A stretch of DNA of 64,000 nt from HGM11416 sp034104345 (GCA_034104345.1 JAXEDY010000032.1:29838-93837), one strand, 5' to 3'. Positions 25,355-34,150 are shown, counted from the first letter of the stretch. Notes: generated by a model from the letters alone, not told the origin. Translations and numbers: made by a program.

Positions 25355-26296
25355 ATGCAAGAACTACTTTTCGACGCTTTTTCAGACAGCGTAAAAATTT
25401 TTATATTCGTTTTTGCCGTAAATTTTATATTTTCGTTTTTCGAAGATAAAATCTCGCAAAAAAAACTCGGCAAAAATTATGCGTCGGTTCCGCTTGCCGC
25501 GGCGCTCGGGCTGCTTCCGCAATGCTGTTTTTCGGTTGTGGCAAGCGATAAATACGCAAAACGCAAAATTTCGGCGGGGACGCTTATAGCCGTTTTTATT
25601 GCGACAAGCGACGAAGCCCTCCCCGTTTTTTTGTCGGCGGGAAGCAAATGGTATACCATTTTACCAATGCTCGGCGTAAAATTTTTAATTGCGGTGATTG
25701 CCGGTTTTTTGTTCGATTTACTTTTTTCAAAAGTTTCGGCTGTAAATTCTTCTTTCCCCGAAAAAACAAATGCGCACATGGCAGAACGCGCGAACGATTC
25801 CGCCCCCGACGCGCAAAACAAAAACGCCGACTGCGGTTGCGGATGCCACAAACACGAGCATAATATCAAAAACACAGAACAATTGCCCGCGCGGCTTTTT
25901 GTCGACAGACATATTTGCCACCCGCTTTTACATTCGCTAAAAACCTTTGCGGTTATTCTTATTGTAAACGTAGCGTTCGCGTTTTTAATCTATTTTATAA
26001 CCGAAGAACGACTTATCGGATTTTTACAAACCAACAGATATTTATCGCCTTTAATTTCGACAATAGTCGGACTTATTCCGAACTGCGCTTCGTCAGTTCT
26101 TATTTCTAAACTTTATTTAACGGGAGGTATTTCGTTCGGAGCATGTTTAAGCGGGCTTACCGCAAACGCAGGGCTTGGATTATTCTATTTGTTTAAAACC
26201 GAAAAAAAGGTAAAAAACGTTTTAATAATAACAGTATATTTAATTACCGTTTCTGTTTTATCGGGATACCTGTGCTGCCTTATAACTTCGTTTTAA
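25355..26296 (+). CDS. Putative 10-TM heavy-metal exporter (ArsP_2 family)
   Basis: Polytopic membrane protein of 313 residues made of two similar halves: the first has 'LGLLPQCCFSVVASDKY' and 'AVFIATSDEALPV', the second 'VGLIPNCASSVLISKLY' and 'SGLTANAGLGL'. This duplicated Pro-x-Cys pattern is that of the ArsP_2 (formerly DUF2899) family, annotated as arsenic or manganese exporter. A cytoplasmic-looking linker around residues 145-180 holds a His/Cys cluster (CGCGCHKHEHN) likely to bind metal. It has its own promoter and no visible ribosome site. Substrate unknown; arsenical, manganese or another metal. Confidence 0.75.
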   Translation: MQELLFDAFSDSVKIFIFVFAVNFIFSFFEDKISQKKLGKNYASVPLAAALGLLPQCCFSVVASDKYAKRKISAGTLIAVFIATSDEALPVFLSAGSKWYTILPMLGVKFLIAVIAGFLFDLLFSKVSAVNSSFPEKTNAHMAERANDSAPDAQNKNADCGCGCHKHEHNIKNTEQLPARLFVDRHICHPLLHSLKTFAVILIVNVAFAFLIYFITEERLIGFLQTNRYLSPLISTIVGLIPNCASSVLISKLYLTGGISFGACLSGLTANAGLGLFYLFKTEKKVKNVLIITVYLITVSVLSGYLCCLITSF

Positions 26297-26384
26297 CGCT
26301 TAAAACAGGTTTTGCGTTAAAAATAAAATATTTAAAACTACCCTAAAAATCAAGTGTTTTTGATTATTTTACCATAAAAGAAAA

Positions 26385-26415
26385 GGCGGTACATTTTTTA
26401 ACTGCACCGCCCACA
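26385..26415 (-). terminator. Terminator between exporter and tetR
   Basis: GGCGGT (26385-26390) pairs with ACCGCC (26406-26411); on the minus strand TTTTCTTTT follows, fitting the tetR gene. Confidence 0.7.
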
Positions 26416-26430
26416 ATCTTTGCTTTTAAG

Positions 26431-27003
26431 TTATTTTTTGAAATTCATCAGAATGTCGATAGATTTTCTGATGTCTGCCGACATATCTTCAACGGCCTGC
26501 GAATCTTCACGAAGCACTAAACTTCCTACGCCGTGCGACATAAATACGGCGGTAGTTTTTACTTCCATCGCGGGGCTCGCACCGTTTGCGATAGCAAGTT
26601 TAACGATCTCTTCAATATATGGTTCAAGAGAGGTAAGAGTGTGTTCACGAATAGCCCAACGCACGGTTCTGTGCATGTTTTCGGCATATTTATCCCTAAA
26701 TTCTTTTACAACTATTTTGAGTTCGTCGAAGAAGTGATATAAACCGTTTGCAGGATCTGCTTTAGCAAATTCTACAAGTTCGTCAAATTTCTTATCGTAG
26801 GGAACGAAGAAGTTGTCTATAACGTCCGAAAACAAACTGTCTTTCGAACGATAGTAATAATAAAACAACCCGACTTCGCAGTCTACGCTTTTTACGATGC
26901 TTCGAACGCTCGTTCCGTCGTAGCCGTTCTCAAAAAACAACTTTGTGGCAGATTCGATAATTTTATTTTTCGTTCCGCCGATATACTTTGGTTTTCTTGA
27001 CAT
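26431..27003 (-). CDS. TetR/AcrR family regulator
   Basis: One-component repressor of 190 residues. The N-terminal helix-turn-helix is clear: 'IIESATKLFFENGYDGTSV' followed by 'SIVKSVDCEVGLFYYYYRSKDSLF', the usual TetR DNA-binding domain; the C-terminal part is the ligand domain of unknown specificity. Its promoter (TTGACA-17-TAAAAT) has an imperfect palindrome near the transcription start, so it may repress itself. It converges on the metal exporter gene and is not its obvious regulator. Confidence 0.9.
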   Translation of the reverse strand: MSRKPKYIGGTKNKIIESATKLFFENGYDGTSVRSIVKSVDCEVGLFYYYYRSKDSLFSDVIDNFFVPYDKKFDELVEFAKADPANGLYHFFDELKIVVKEFRDKYAENMHRTVRWAIREHTLTSLEPYIEEIVKLAIANGASPAMEVKTTAVFMSHGVGSLVLREDSQAVEDMSADIRKSIDILMNFKK

Positions 27004-27056
27004 TTTTTTTCCTCACATAAATTATTTTTTCATCGGTTTGCGCGGCTCTGTCGCAC

Positions 27057-27104
27057 GCCGCATTTCATACGGCATATTTTAGCAGTTATTTTTTATTATG
27101 TCAA
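27057..27104 (-). promoter_or_regulatory. tetR promoter and operator-like palindrome
   Basis: Minus strand: TTGACA (27099-27104), TAAAAT (27076-27081), spacer 17 with TGC extension. GCCGTATGAAATGCGGC (27057-27073) is an imperfect palindrome overlapping the expected transcription start. Confidence 0.6.
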
Positions 27105-27176
27105 GCAAAAAAACAGAACATTGCTCGATTTTGGCGCTTTTTTTAACTTTTTTATAATAATCGATACGTTTTATTC

Positions 27177-27214
27177 AAAGACAGGTTTTTTCGGTTAAAA
27201 ACATGTCTTTTTTT
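27177..27214. terminator. Hairpin after the dacF-like gene
   Basis: AAAGACA...GTTTTT pairs with AAAAAC...TGTCTTT; the stem reaches the stop codon of the carboxypeptidase gene. The T run is better on the plus strand, so its direction is uncertain. Confidence 0.5.
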
Positions 27215-28367
27215 ATGCTGCCGTAATATCCTTAACGTAATCGTAATAGGTCTTTGCGTTTACGTTTTTGAAACTTACCGCTTTTATCTCGCCGATTTTT
27301 ATGCCGTTTTTATATACGATTATAATGCCTGTTTCGTCTCCTGCATTAAGCGGTGCTTTTATGTTTTCACTCGCTTTGAATTCGATTTTAATATCTTCTT
27401 TTTCATTTTTTCTTCCGAAAACGAAAAAGTCTTTTTGCGGAGAAACTTCCGCATAACCTTGTTTGCCTCCCCTGACCTGCACTTTTTCGTCGAGCGGCAC
27501 ATTTTTATCGAGTACTGTTTTCGATTCGTAATTTGCAAAGCCGTAATCGAACATAGACGAAACGTCTTTAAACCTCGTTTTCCCGTCCGCTTCTTTAATT
27601 ACAACCGAAATTAGTCGCATCGAACCGCGCTTTGCCGTAGCCGCAAGGCAAAAGCCTGCTTCGCTTGTAAAACCGGTTTTTCCTCCGTCGCACCCGCTGT
27701 AAAATTTTACGAGTTTATTTGTGTTTGTAAGCGTAGTCGTTCTGCCGCCGGAATGTTCGATTTCGTCTAAATATATACTACTGAACGTAAAATAATCTTT
27801 GTGCGAAATGAGTTCGCAAAGCATTTTCGCAACGTCTTTCGCACAAGAATATTGCGTAGGTTTGTTAAGTCCCGTACAGTTTGAAAACAGCGTGTCGTTA
27901 AGCCCCGTTTCGGCGGCTTTTTTATTCATTTCGCTAACGGCGTTTTGTTCGCTGCCGAAAAGTCGTTCGGCTATGGCTACGCTTGCGTCGTTAGCGGAAG
28001 CAACAACTATCGACTTTATCAAATCGCGAGCTTTATAAACCCCGCCTTCTTCTAAAAACGCCTGCGATCCGCCCATACCGCTTGCCGCGGCGCTTACGGT
28101 TATATCTTCGTCTAAATTAAGTTCTCCTTTTTCTACTTTGTCGAACGCTAAATTCAAAAGCATAATTTTAGTCATCGATGCGATAGGCAATCTGTCTGTT
28201 TCGTTTTTCGACCAGATAAGCGTTCGGCTTCCATAGTCCATAAGATAGGCACTTTTAGCCGAAACATCGATTTCCGCTTGCTCGTCAGCGCGGGCAAAAC
28301 CGATTACGTCTGACATAATTACACCTAAAATTAAAGGTAATACGAGCATTTTTAAATATTTTTTCAT
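27213..28367 (-). CDS. D-alanyl-D-alanine carboxypeptidase (DacF/PBP5-like)
   Basis: Low-molecular-weight PBP of 384 residues that trims the terminal D-Ala from muropeptides. A signal peptide (basic MKKYLK, then a hydrophobic stretch and a likely cleavage near FARA-DE) is followed by the three active-site motifs: SMTK, SAND and KTG in 'GGKTGFTSEAG', and by the beta-rich PBP5 C-terminal domain. There is no C-terminal amphipathic anchor helix clearly visible. The start at 28367 has AAGGAG about ten bases upstream. It lies after spoIVB and a spoIIM-like gene on the same strand, so a sporulation role as DacF is likely but not proved. Confidence 0.88.
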   Translation of the reverse strand: MKKYLKMLVLPLILGVIMSDVIGFARADEQAEIDVSAKSAYLMDYGSRTLIWSKNETDRLPIASMTKIMLLNLAFDKVEKGELNLDEDITVSAAASGMGGSQAFLEEGGVYKARDLIKSIVVASANDASVAIAERLFGSEQNAVSEMNKKAAETGLNDTLFSNCTGLNKPTQYSCAKDVAKMLCELISHKDYFTFSSIYLDEIEHSGGRTTTLTNTNKLVKFYSGCDGGKTGFTSEAGFCLAATAKRGSMRLISVVIKEADGKTRFKDVSSMFDYGFANYESKTVLDKNVPLDEKVQVRGGKQGYAEVSPQKDFFVFGRKNEKEDIKIEFKASENIKAPLNAGDETGIIIVYKNGIKIGEIKAVSFKNVNAKTYYDYVKDITAA

Positions 28368-28457
28368 TTTGCGTTTTCTCCTTGAATCTATTTTTTGCAA
28401 AATAAAAAATATTATACACACGTGCCGACTTCCACGCTTATGCCGTTTGTTTTCGGT

Positions 28458-29069
28458 TTAAAAATAAATATTAATCGGGCGTATTATAACTATTAAAAAG
28501 GTTGCTTCAAACAATACCGCTATTAAATAAACAACCAAACTTACGGCAAAGAAAACGAGCAATTTGCTAAATTCAAGAGCACCCCTTTCGCCTTCGCATT
28601 TTAACTTTTCGCGCTCTTTATAATAAGAGATTAAGTTGACCGAAAGAAGGACTATCGCCGCCGCCCTTATAACCGCAGACGGAAAAATTATTAAAATATA
28701 AAAACATAATCCGATAACCGAAAGCGCATCGTAAAAAGCGACCGCAATTACCCCAGAAACGAAAGCAAAATACCCCACGAGCAATATATGAACAGGCACG
28801 AGCCATATAGTAATTCCGCAAAGCGTAACTATTATCAGTATGCCCGCCCCGCCGATAAATTTAGAAAAAACATACTTCCACACCGAAGCCGACGGGGTAA
28901 AAACTATCTCTAAAAAACCGCACGCGCTGTCCGAAAGCAAAACTTTTTCGCTGTTTTTTGCAAAATAACCGCCGCAACAAACGCATAAAACAAACAATCC
29001 GCAACAAATAAAAAAATAAACAAGGTTTTGTTTTATCGCCGTAATCGTTTTAAAAAATAATTCGGACAT
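28458..29069 (-). CDS. spoIIM: Stage II sporulation protein M-like membrane protein
   Basis: Membrane protein of 203 residues with about five hydrophobic segments. It resembles SpoIIM, which works with SpoIID and SpoIIP in septal peptidoglycan breakdown at engulfment: the size (SpoIIM is ~214), the hydrophobic core with a glycine-rich stretch, the 'FPSAVIR' turn where SpoIIM has LPQN, and the C-terminal '...FEATFLIVIIRP.....F' ending. Start at 29069 is chosen for the GGAAG site. The position between spoIVB and a dacF-like gene supports it. spoIID and spoIIP are not in the window. Confidence 0.6.
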   Translation of the reverse strand: MSELFFKTITAIKQNLVYFFICCGLFVLCVCCGGYFAKNSEKVLLSDSACGFLEIVFTPSASVWKYVFSKFIGGAGILIIVTLCGITIWLVPVHILLVGYFAFVSGVIAVAFYDALSVIGLCFYILIIFPSAVIRAAAIVLLSVNLISYYKEREKLKCEGERGALEFSKLLVFFAVSLVVYLIAVLFEATFLIVIIRPINIYF

Positions 29070-29172
29070 AAAAAAACTTCCATAAAGCATTTTATGAAAG
29101 TCGGTTTATTTTTTATTACAATGCGTCTTTAATCACACCTAAACACCGCGCCGAAAAATAGCCGCAAACAAT

Positions 29173-30201
29173 TTATTTTTTAAGCATGTTTTCAACCGAA
29201 ATAGCGTAACCGCGGGTTGCGTCGTTTAAAAACACATGCGTTACCGCGCCAACGAGTTTGCCTCTTTGAACAATGGGGCTTCCGCTCATACCCTGAACGA
29301 TTCCGCCCGCCGCCGAAATAAGTTTTTCGTCGATGATTTTTATTACCATATTTTTGTTTTCTTTGTCGCCGTTATCGACTTTTACTATGCTTATCGAATA
29401 AACTTCCGGTTCGGATCCTTCTATCGTCGCGTAAATCTGCGCAGCCCCGACCTCGGGGCTACCCGTTTCGATAACGAGACGCGTATCGTAAGCCGATTTT
29501 TCGTCGAACGTGCCTGTTAAACCGATAACGGTGTTTTCTTTAACGTCACCCAGCCGCTGCTTACGAACAATACTTCCCTTAAGTTCGCCCGCTCTGCCTC
29601 GTTCGCCTTTAACAACGCCGGTTATAACGCATTTATAGCAATACCCGCCGTTTACTTTCAACAAATTGTTATATTCGTCGGCAATAGGATGCCCGAGCGA
29701 ATAAAATTCGCCGCTCGGCTTTATAAAAGTGACCGTTCCAAGTCCCGAAAGATAATCGCGGATAAGCACGCCGATTTTGTATTTTCCGCCTAAATCTTTA
29801 ACGGGATAAACGTTACAAAGCCGTTTTTTCCCGTCGGACAGAACTTCGGCAACCAATCCGCCGCCTTTATAAACGGATAAAACTTCGTCTATGTTTGAAG
29901 CAATCGTTATTTTTTTGCCGTCGAGAGATAAAATAACGTCGCCAGCCTTAATTCCCGCTTCTTTGGCGGGCAAAAACACACCGTTTTCGGCAACGACTTC
30001 GGCAAGCCCGACAACGTGAGCGCCTTCGCCCGCCAGGTCGAATCCAAGAGGAAAACCGCCGAGATAAACTTCGTTTTGTTTAAATTCGGCGGCAAAAGCC
30101 CTTTTTGAATTGCTACCTCCAACGTTATTTATTTCAAGCGGAGCGCAAAACAGCGCAAAAACCGCGATAAGTATTAAAAAATTTTTCAGTTTAAATTTCA
30201 T
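29173..30201 (-). CDS. spoIVB: SpoIVB peptidase (sigma-K checkpoint)
   Basis: Secreted serine peptidase of family S55, made in the forespore, that cleaves SpoIVFA to allow pro-sigma-K processing. The 342 residues comprise an N-terminal membrane/signal segment, a PDZ domain (around residues 75-130, 'KEAGIKAGDVILSLDGKKI') and the peptidase domain with the catalytic His in 'SLGHPI' and Ser in 'GIVQGMSGSPIVQ', then 'GAVTHVFLND' and 'GYAIS'. Start at 30201 follows a GGGGGAA ribosome site. recN and spo0A, the usual neighbours, are not here; instead spoIIM-like and dacF-like genes follow. Confidence 0.95.
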   Translation of the reverse strand: MKFKLKNFLILIAVFALFCAPLEINNVGGSNSKRAFAAEFKQNEVYLGGFPLGFDLAGEGAHVVGLAEVVAENGVFLPAKEAGIKAGDVILSLDGKKITIASNIDEVLSVYKGGGLVAEVLSDGKKRLCNVYPVKDLGGKYKIGVLIRDYLSGLGTVTFIKPSGEFYSLGHPIADEYNNLLKVNGGYCYKCVITGVVKGERGRAGELKGSIVRKQRLGDVKENTVIGLTGTFDEKSAYDTRLVIETGSPEVGAAQIYATIEGSEPEVYSISIVKVDNGDKENKNMVIKIIDEKLISAAGGIVQGMSGSPIVQRGKLVGAVTHVFLNDATRGYAISVENMLKK

Positions 30202-30219
30202 AAATTCCCCCGTCCCGAT

Positions 30220-30248
30220 TATTATGCGTAGCAAAAAATCTATTATGT
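30220..30248 (-). promoter_or_regulatory. Sigma-G-like promoter of spoIVB
   Basis: Minus strand: ACATA (30244-30248) and CATAATA (30220-30226), 17-base spacer. This resembles the sigma-F/G consensus and lies 20-50 bases before the spoIVB start. Confidence 0.4.
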
Positions 30249-30326
30249 ATTTAATTTTTCGCAAAAAACCAAACGTAAAAATCCCTCCGCCCCTAAAATC
30301 GCTTGCCGCAAAACGGCATATAAAAA

Positions 30327-30357
30327 ACCGCCCGAAAGATTTCTTCTTCCGAACGGC
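30327..30357 (-). terminator. Terminator after gdhA
   Basis: A stem of CCGTTCGGAA with TTTCGGGCGG (two G-U pairs) followed on the minus strand by TTTTTT. Confidence 0.7.
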
Positions 30358-30435
30358 TTACTGCTTTTACCAAAAAATTTTTACAAAAAATGTTTTAAAG
30401 TTTTCAATCGATTTTGAATTCTCGTCCGAAATAAA

Positions 30436-31770
30436 TCAAACTATACCCTGAGCCATCATAGCGCTTGCAACTTTTTCAAACCCGGCGATATTCGCGCCCG
30501 CAACGTAATCTCCGTCGAGATCGTAACGCTTTGCCGCCGCGTCGATATTCTCGTAAATACCTTCCATAATGCCTTTAAGCGTTTCGTCTACTTTTTGCGC
30601 ACTCCAATACATTCTGCCCGACGACTGAGCCATTTCGAGAGCCGAAGTGGCAACGCCGCCCGCGTTTGCAGCCTTTGCCGGCAAAAACAAAATGCCCGCG
30701 CCCTGAAACGCGGCTATCGCTTCTAACGTAGAAGGCATATTCGCGCCTTCTCCCACGCATTTTACGCCGTTTTTAATTAAAACTTCGGCGGCGGTCGCGT
30801 CGATTTCGTTCTGCGTTGCGCACGGAAAAGCAACGTCGCACGGAATAGTCCAAATACCCTTGCACCCTTCGTGATACTCTGCGGTTTTAACTTCGGCAAC
30901 GTATTCTTTTATGCGTCCGCGGCGAATTTCTTTAATTTGCTTAACAACAGACAAATCAATGCCGTTTTTATCGTAAATATATCCGTTCGAATCGGACATG
31001 GCAACGACCTTTGCACCGCAATCGACCGCTTTCCGGCAGGCGTAAATAGCAACGTTTCCGCTACCCGAAATAATAACCGTTTTGCCGTAAAGCGACTGAT
31101 TTCTGTCTTTTAAGGCGCGTTCAGTCATATAAATCAGTCCGTAACCCGTAGCTTCGGTGCGAATAAGCGAGCCGCCGTAAGAAAGCCCGCGCCCCGTAAG
31201 CACGCCGACGTGTTCGTTGCGTATGCGCTTATATTGCCCGAACAAATAGCCGATTTCGCGCCCGCCAACGCCTATATCGCCTGCGGGAACGTCGGTATCG
31301 GCGCCGATATGAGCGCAAAGTTCGGTCATAAAACTTTGACAAAAACGCATAATTTCGCCGTCGGATTTGCCTTTCGGATCAAAATCCGAACCGCCCTTGC
31401 CGCCGCCTATCGGCAGCCCCGTAAGCGAGTTTTTTAAAATTTGTTCAAGCCCCAAAAATTTTATTACAGAAAGGTTAACCGTCGGATGGAAACGAAGCCC
31501 GCCCTTATAAGGTCCTATCGCGCTGTTAAACTGCACGCGATAACCCTTGTTTACGCGAACGACGCCCGCGTCGTCTACCCACGGAACGCGGAACATTATA
31601 ACGCGTTCGGGTTCGACAAACCGTTCGAGCAGCGCCGCTTTTTCATATTCGGGGTGTGCTTTTATAACCGGCGCAAGCGATTTTAAAATTTCGGTTGCCG
31701 CCTGATGAAATTCGGGTTCGTTCGGGTTTTTTGCTATCGTTTCTTTAAGAACTCTTTCGATATATTCCAT
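30436..31770 (-). CDS. gdhA: NADP-type glutamate dehydrogenase
   Basis: Hexameric enzyme that makes glutamate from 2-oxoglutarate and ammonium; 444 residues, as usual. The active-site stretch 'KGGLRFHPTVNLSV', the glycine motif 'LPIGGGKGGSDFDPKGKS', the catalytic region 'VPAGDIGVGGREIGYLFGQY', the nucleotide loop 'VIISGSGNVAIYA' and the terminal 'ANIAGFEKVASAMMAQG' fit the GdhA (biosynthetic) type. A good promoter lies upstream; the ribosome site is poor. It is an isolated unit between two terminators. Confidence 0.95.
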   Translation of the reverse strand: MEYIERVLKETIAKNPNEPEFHQAATEILKSLAPVIKAHPEYEKAALLERFVEPERVIMFRVPWVDDAGVVRVNKGYRVQFNSAIGPYKGGLRFHPTVNLSVIKFLGLEQILKNSLTGLPIGGGKGGSDFDPKGKSDGEIMRFCQSFMTELCAHIGADTDVPAGDIGVGGREIGYLFGQYKRIRNEHVGVLTGRGLSYGGSLIRTEATGYGLIYMTERALKDRNQSLYGKTVIISGSGNVAIYACRKAVDCGAKVVAMSDSNGYIYDKNGIDLSVVKQIKEIRRGRIKEYVAEVKTAEYHEGCKGIWTIPCDVAFPCATQNEIDATAAEVLIKNGVKCVGEGANMPSTLEAIAAFQGAGILFLPAKAANAGGVATSALEMAQSSGRMYWSAQKVDETLKGIMEGIYENIDAAAKRYDLDGDYVAGANIAGFEKVASAMMAQGIV

Positions 31771-31826
31771 AATACGTCTTTACGCTCCTGTCGGCATTTT
31801 GTTATCGTAACACACTTACTTAAAAA

Positions 31827-31855
31827 AGTATATAACATTTTTTTTGCGATTGCAA
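31827..31855 (-). promoter_or_regulatory. gdhA promoter
   Basis: TTGCAA (31850-31855) and TATACT (31827-31832), 17-base spacer, minus strand. Confidence 0.7.
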
Positions 31856-31865
31856 TAACATAAAC

Positions 31866-31898
31866 AAAAAATACGAAAAAAAAGTTTTCGTATTTTTT
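31866..31898. terminator. Terminator upstream of gdhA, after the ABC exporter
   Basis: AAAAAATACGAAAA pairs with TTTTCGTATTTTTT; useful for transcription from the right. Confidence 0.8.
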
Positions 31899-31990
31899 AG
31901 GCGTTATATAAGATTTTTTTATGCTTTTTATTTTTTATTCAGGCTTGCTTAAAACGATTTGCAAATTCACAAACAACGCCGCAAAACGAT

Positions 31991-33847
31991 TTATTCAAGC
32001 GAACGGAACTGATAGTTATAAAGTTCGGCGTAAGCGCCGCCTTTTTCTATAAGTTCGGCATGCGTGCCGCGTTCCTCAATCCCGTTTGTTCCGACAACCA
32101 CTATTTCGTCGGCGTTTTTAACGGTTGAAAGACGATGTGCCACGACTATCGTGGTTCGCCCTTCCGAGAGTTTTTCAAGGCTTTTCTGAACGAGCATTTC
32201 GGTTGCGTTGTCGAGCGCCGAAGTTGCTTCGTCGAGAATAAGCACGGGCGGATTTTTCAAAAAGGCGCGGGCTATAGAAATTCGTTGCTTTTGCCCGCCC
32301 GAAAGTTTTACTCCGCGTTCGCCGACGTAGGTATCGTAACCGTCGGGCAATTCTTTAACGAATTCGTCGATATTCGCAAGTTTCGCGGCGGCTCTTATCT
32401 CGTCTTCGGTTGCGTCAAGTTTTCCGTAGGCAATGTTTTCGCGCACGCTTCCGCCGTATAAAAACACGTCTTGCTGAACGATCCCTATGTTTCGCCTTAA
32501 ATCTTTAAGCGGAATATCTCTTATATCTATGCCGCCTATCGTGATTTTTCCTTCGTCGATTTCGTAAAATCTGGGGATAAGGTTGCAAAGCGTGGTTTTT
32601 CCGCCGCCCGAAGCGCCGACAAGCGCCACGGTCTGCCCTCTTTTTATGGTTAAATTAAGATTTTTTATTACCTGTTTATGTTTGTTTTCGCCCGATTTAT
32701 TTACCGTTTCCTTAACAAGGTTGTCGCCGCACGCAAATTCGGATAGTTCGGAAGATTCCGGCGATTTATCATACGAAAAACTTACGTTTTCGAAAACCAC
32801 GTCGCCCTTTAAAACGTCTACTCTTATTTTTCCCTCGTCTTTTTCGGGTTGGATTTCCATTATTTCGCGGAATCGTTTAAAGCCCGACATACCCATTTCG
32901 ACCTGTTCGAACAAACTTACGAAAGTGCTTATAGGCGAAATAAGCGTGGTAACGTATAAAATATACGCCGCCAGATCGCCCGACGAAATTCTGCCCTTTG
33001 CAAAAAATATTCCGCCGGCTACAAGCGAAGCGAGATATAAAATATCCACGCAAAAAGTCATCGACGTGCCGAACTCGGCTATCATTAAATAGTTTTTGCG
33101 GCGCGCTTCTTTAAAGGCGTTATTCGAACGGGCGAATTTTTTAATCTCGTATTCTTCGGCGCCGTAAGAACGAGAAACCCTTATGCCCGAAACCGAACTT
33201 TCCACTTCGGCGTTTATGCCCGCCGTGGTTTCGCGCGTTTCATCGAAAACTTTAAGCATTTTTCCGCGTATCAGCGTAACAATCGTAATTAAAAACGGCA
33301 TTATTAAAAACACGATAAGAGACAGATACGGATCTATCGTAATTATTAAAATAAGCGCGCCGATTATGGTAACGAACGACAAAAATACGTCTTCGGGACC
33401 GTGGTGAGCAAGTTCGGATACTTCGAACAAATCGTTGGTAAGGCGCGACATTATTGCGCCCGTTTTTGTTTCGTCGAAGTATGAAAAAGGCAATTTTTCG
33501 AGATGCGCGAAAAGTTCGGCGCGCATGTTCGACTGAATGTTGTTGCCGAGCAGATGCCCCCAATAGTCCACGCAATATTTAAGCGCCGCTTTTAAAACAA
33601 AAATAGCAAGCATTACGCCGCCCCATATAAGAACCTTGTTTACAAGCCCCGCCGGCGCGTAAACGTTTATTATATTGCGCGCTATCGAAGGATAAATAAG
33701 ATTGCAAAGCGAAATTAAAAGAGCGCAGAACAAATCGAACGCGAACTCTTTTTTATACGGTTTGTAATAAGAAGCAAACATTGCAAGATTGCTTTTTTTG
33801 TTATTTGTTTTTTTTGATATTTTGGCTTTTGTTCGTTGCATATTCAA
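31991..33847 (-). CDS. ABC exporter, full half-size subunit (homodimeric type)
   Basis: Protein of about 618 residues with an N-terminal six-helix transmembrane domain and one nucleotide-binding domain. All ATPase motifs are consensus: Walker A 'GASGGGKTTL', signature 'LSGGQKQRISIARA', Walker B 'LILDEATSALD' and switch 'VAHRLSTV', so it should work as a homodimer of the MsbA/LmrA/YwjA type. A linker of ~40 extra residues between the domains is Ser/Glu-rich. Start is TTG at 33847 (GGGTGA six bases before) or ATG two codons later. Substrate unknown. It stands alone between gdhA and typA. Confidence 0.9.
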   Translation of the reverse strand: MNMQRTKAKISKKTNNKKSNLAMFASYYKPYKKEFAFDLFCALLISLCNLIYPSIARNIINVYAPAGLVNKVLIWGGVMLAIFVLKAALKYCVDYWGHLLGNNIQSNMRAELFAHLEKLPFSYFDETKTGAIMSRLTNDLFEVSELAHHGPEDVFLSFVTIIGALILIITIDPYLSLIVFLIMPFLITIVTLIRGKMLKVFDETRETTAGINAEVESSVSGIRVSRSYGAEEYEIKKFARSNNAFKEARRKNYLMIAEFGTSMTFCVDILYLASLVAGGIFFAKGRISSGDLAAYILYVTTLISPISTFVSLFEQVEMGMSGFKRFREIMEIQPEKDEGKIRVDVLKGDVVFENVSFSYDKSPESSELSEFACGDNLVKETVNKSGENKHKQVIKNLNLTIKRGQTVALVGASGGGKTTLCNLIPRFYEIDEGKITIGGIDIRDIPLKDLRRNIGIVQQDVFLYGGSVRENIAYGKLDATEDEIRAAAKLANIDEFVKELPDGYDTYVGERGVKLSGGQKQRISIARAFLKNPPVLILDEATSALDNATEMLVQKSLEKLSEGRTTIVVAHRLSTVKNADEIVVVGTNGIEERGTHAELIEKGGAYAELYNYQFRSLE

Positions 33848-34045
33848 ATTAAGTCACCCGCCCGATTCCGCTGCTTAAAGTGCAATTTTAATTGCAAAAC
33901 GCATTATAAAATTTATAATATCATCAAATGCGAAAATAAGCAACTTTTTTAAACGGACTATAAGCGTTTTTTAGGTTAAAATTCATTTTTTACATATGTT
34001 TTTTATAGGCGGATTTTTATTTTTTTATGCGCGGTTTAAAAATAT

Positions 34046-34075
34046 TTGACAACGCGCGCGAAAGTGGTATATAAT
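34046..34075 (+). promoter_or_regulatory. typA promoter
   Basis: TTGACA (34046-34051) and TATAAT (34070-34075), 18-base spacer; predicted start near 34082. The 33848-34045 stretch before it holds no gene. Confidence 0.7.
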
Positions 34076-34084
34076 TTTCAAGTT

Positions 34085-34142
34085 AGCCGTGAGGGATTTA
34101 AGCCCGTTAAATTTTATGTGCTTAGTCCCGCTCGGCTGGGAG
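34085..34142 (+). promoter_or_regulatory. Structured 5' leader of typA/bipA
   Basis: AGCCG (34085-34089) and GGGA (34093-34096) can pair with CGGCT (34133-34137) and TCCC (34126-34129). The same TCCC can instead pair with GGGA at 34138-34141, which is the ribosome site of typA. The two folds exclude one another, the layout of a riboswitch or thermosensor. No match to a known riboswitch class was recognised. Confidence 0.45.
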
Positions 34143-34150
34143 TTATTTAT

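Noticed and set aside
26903..26916. Second LexA-like box CGAACGCTCGTTCC
   Set aside because: It is inside the tetR coding region, has two mismatches and no promoter near it.
34046..34150. 35-codon N-terminal extension of TypA
   Set aside because: It would start inside the promoter -35 and has no ribosome site; homologues begin at MQRENVRN.
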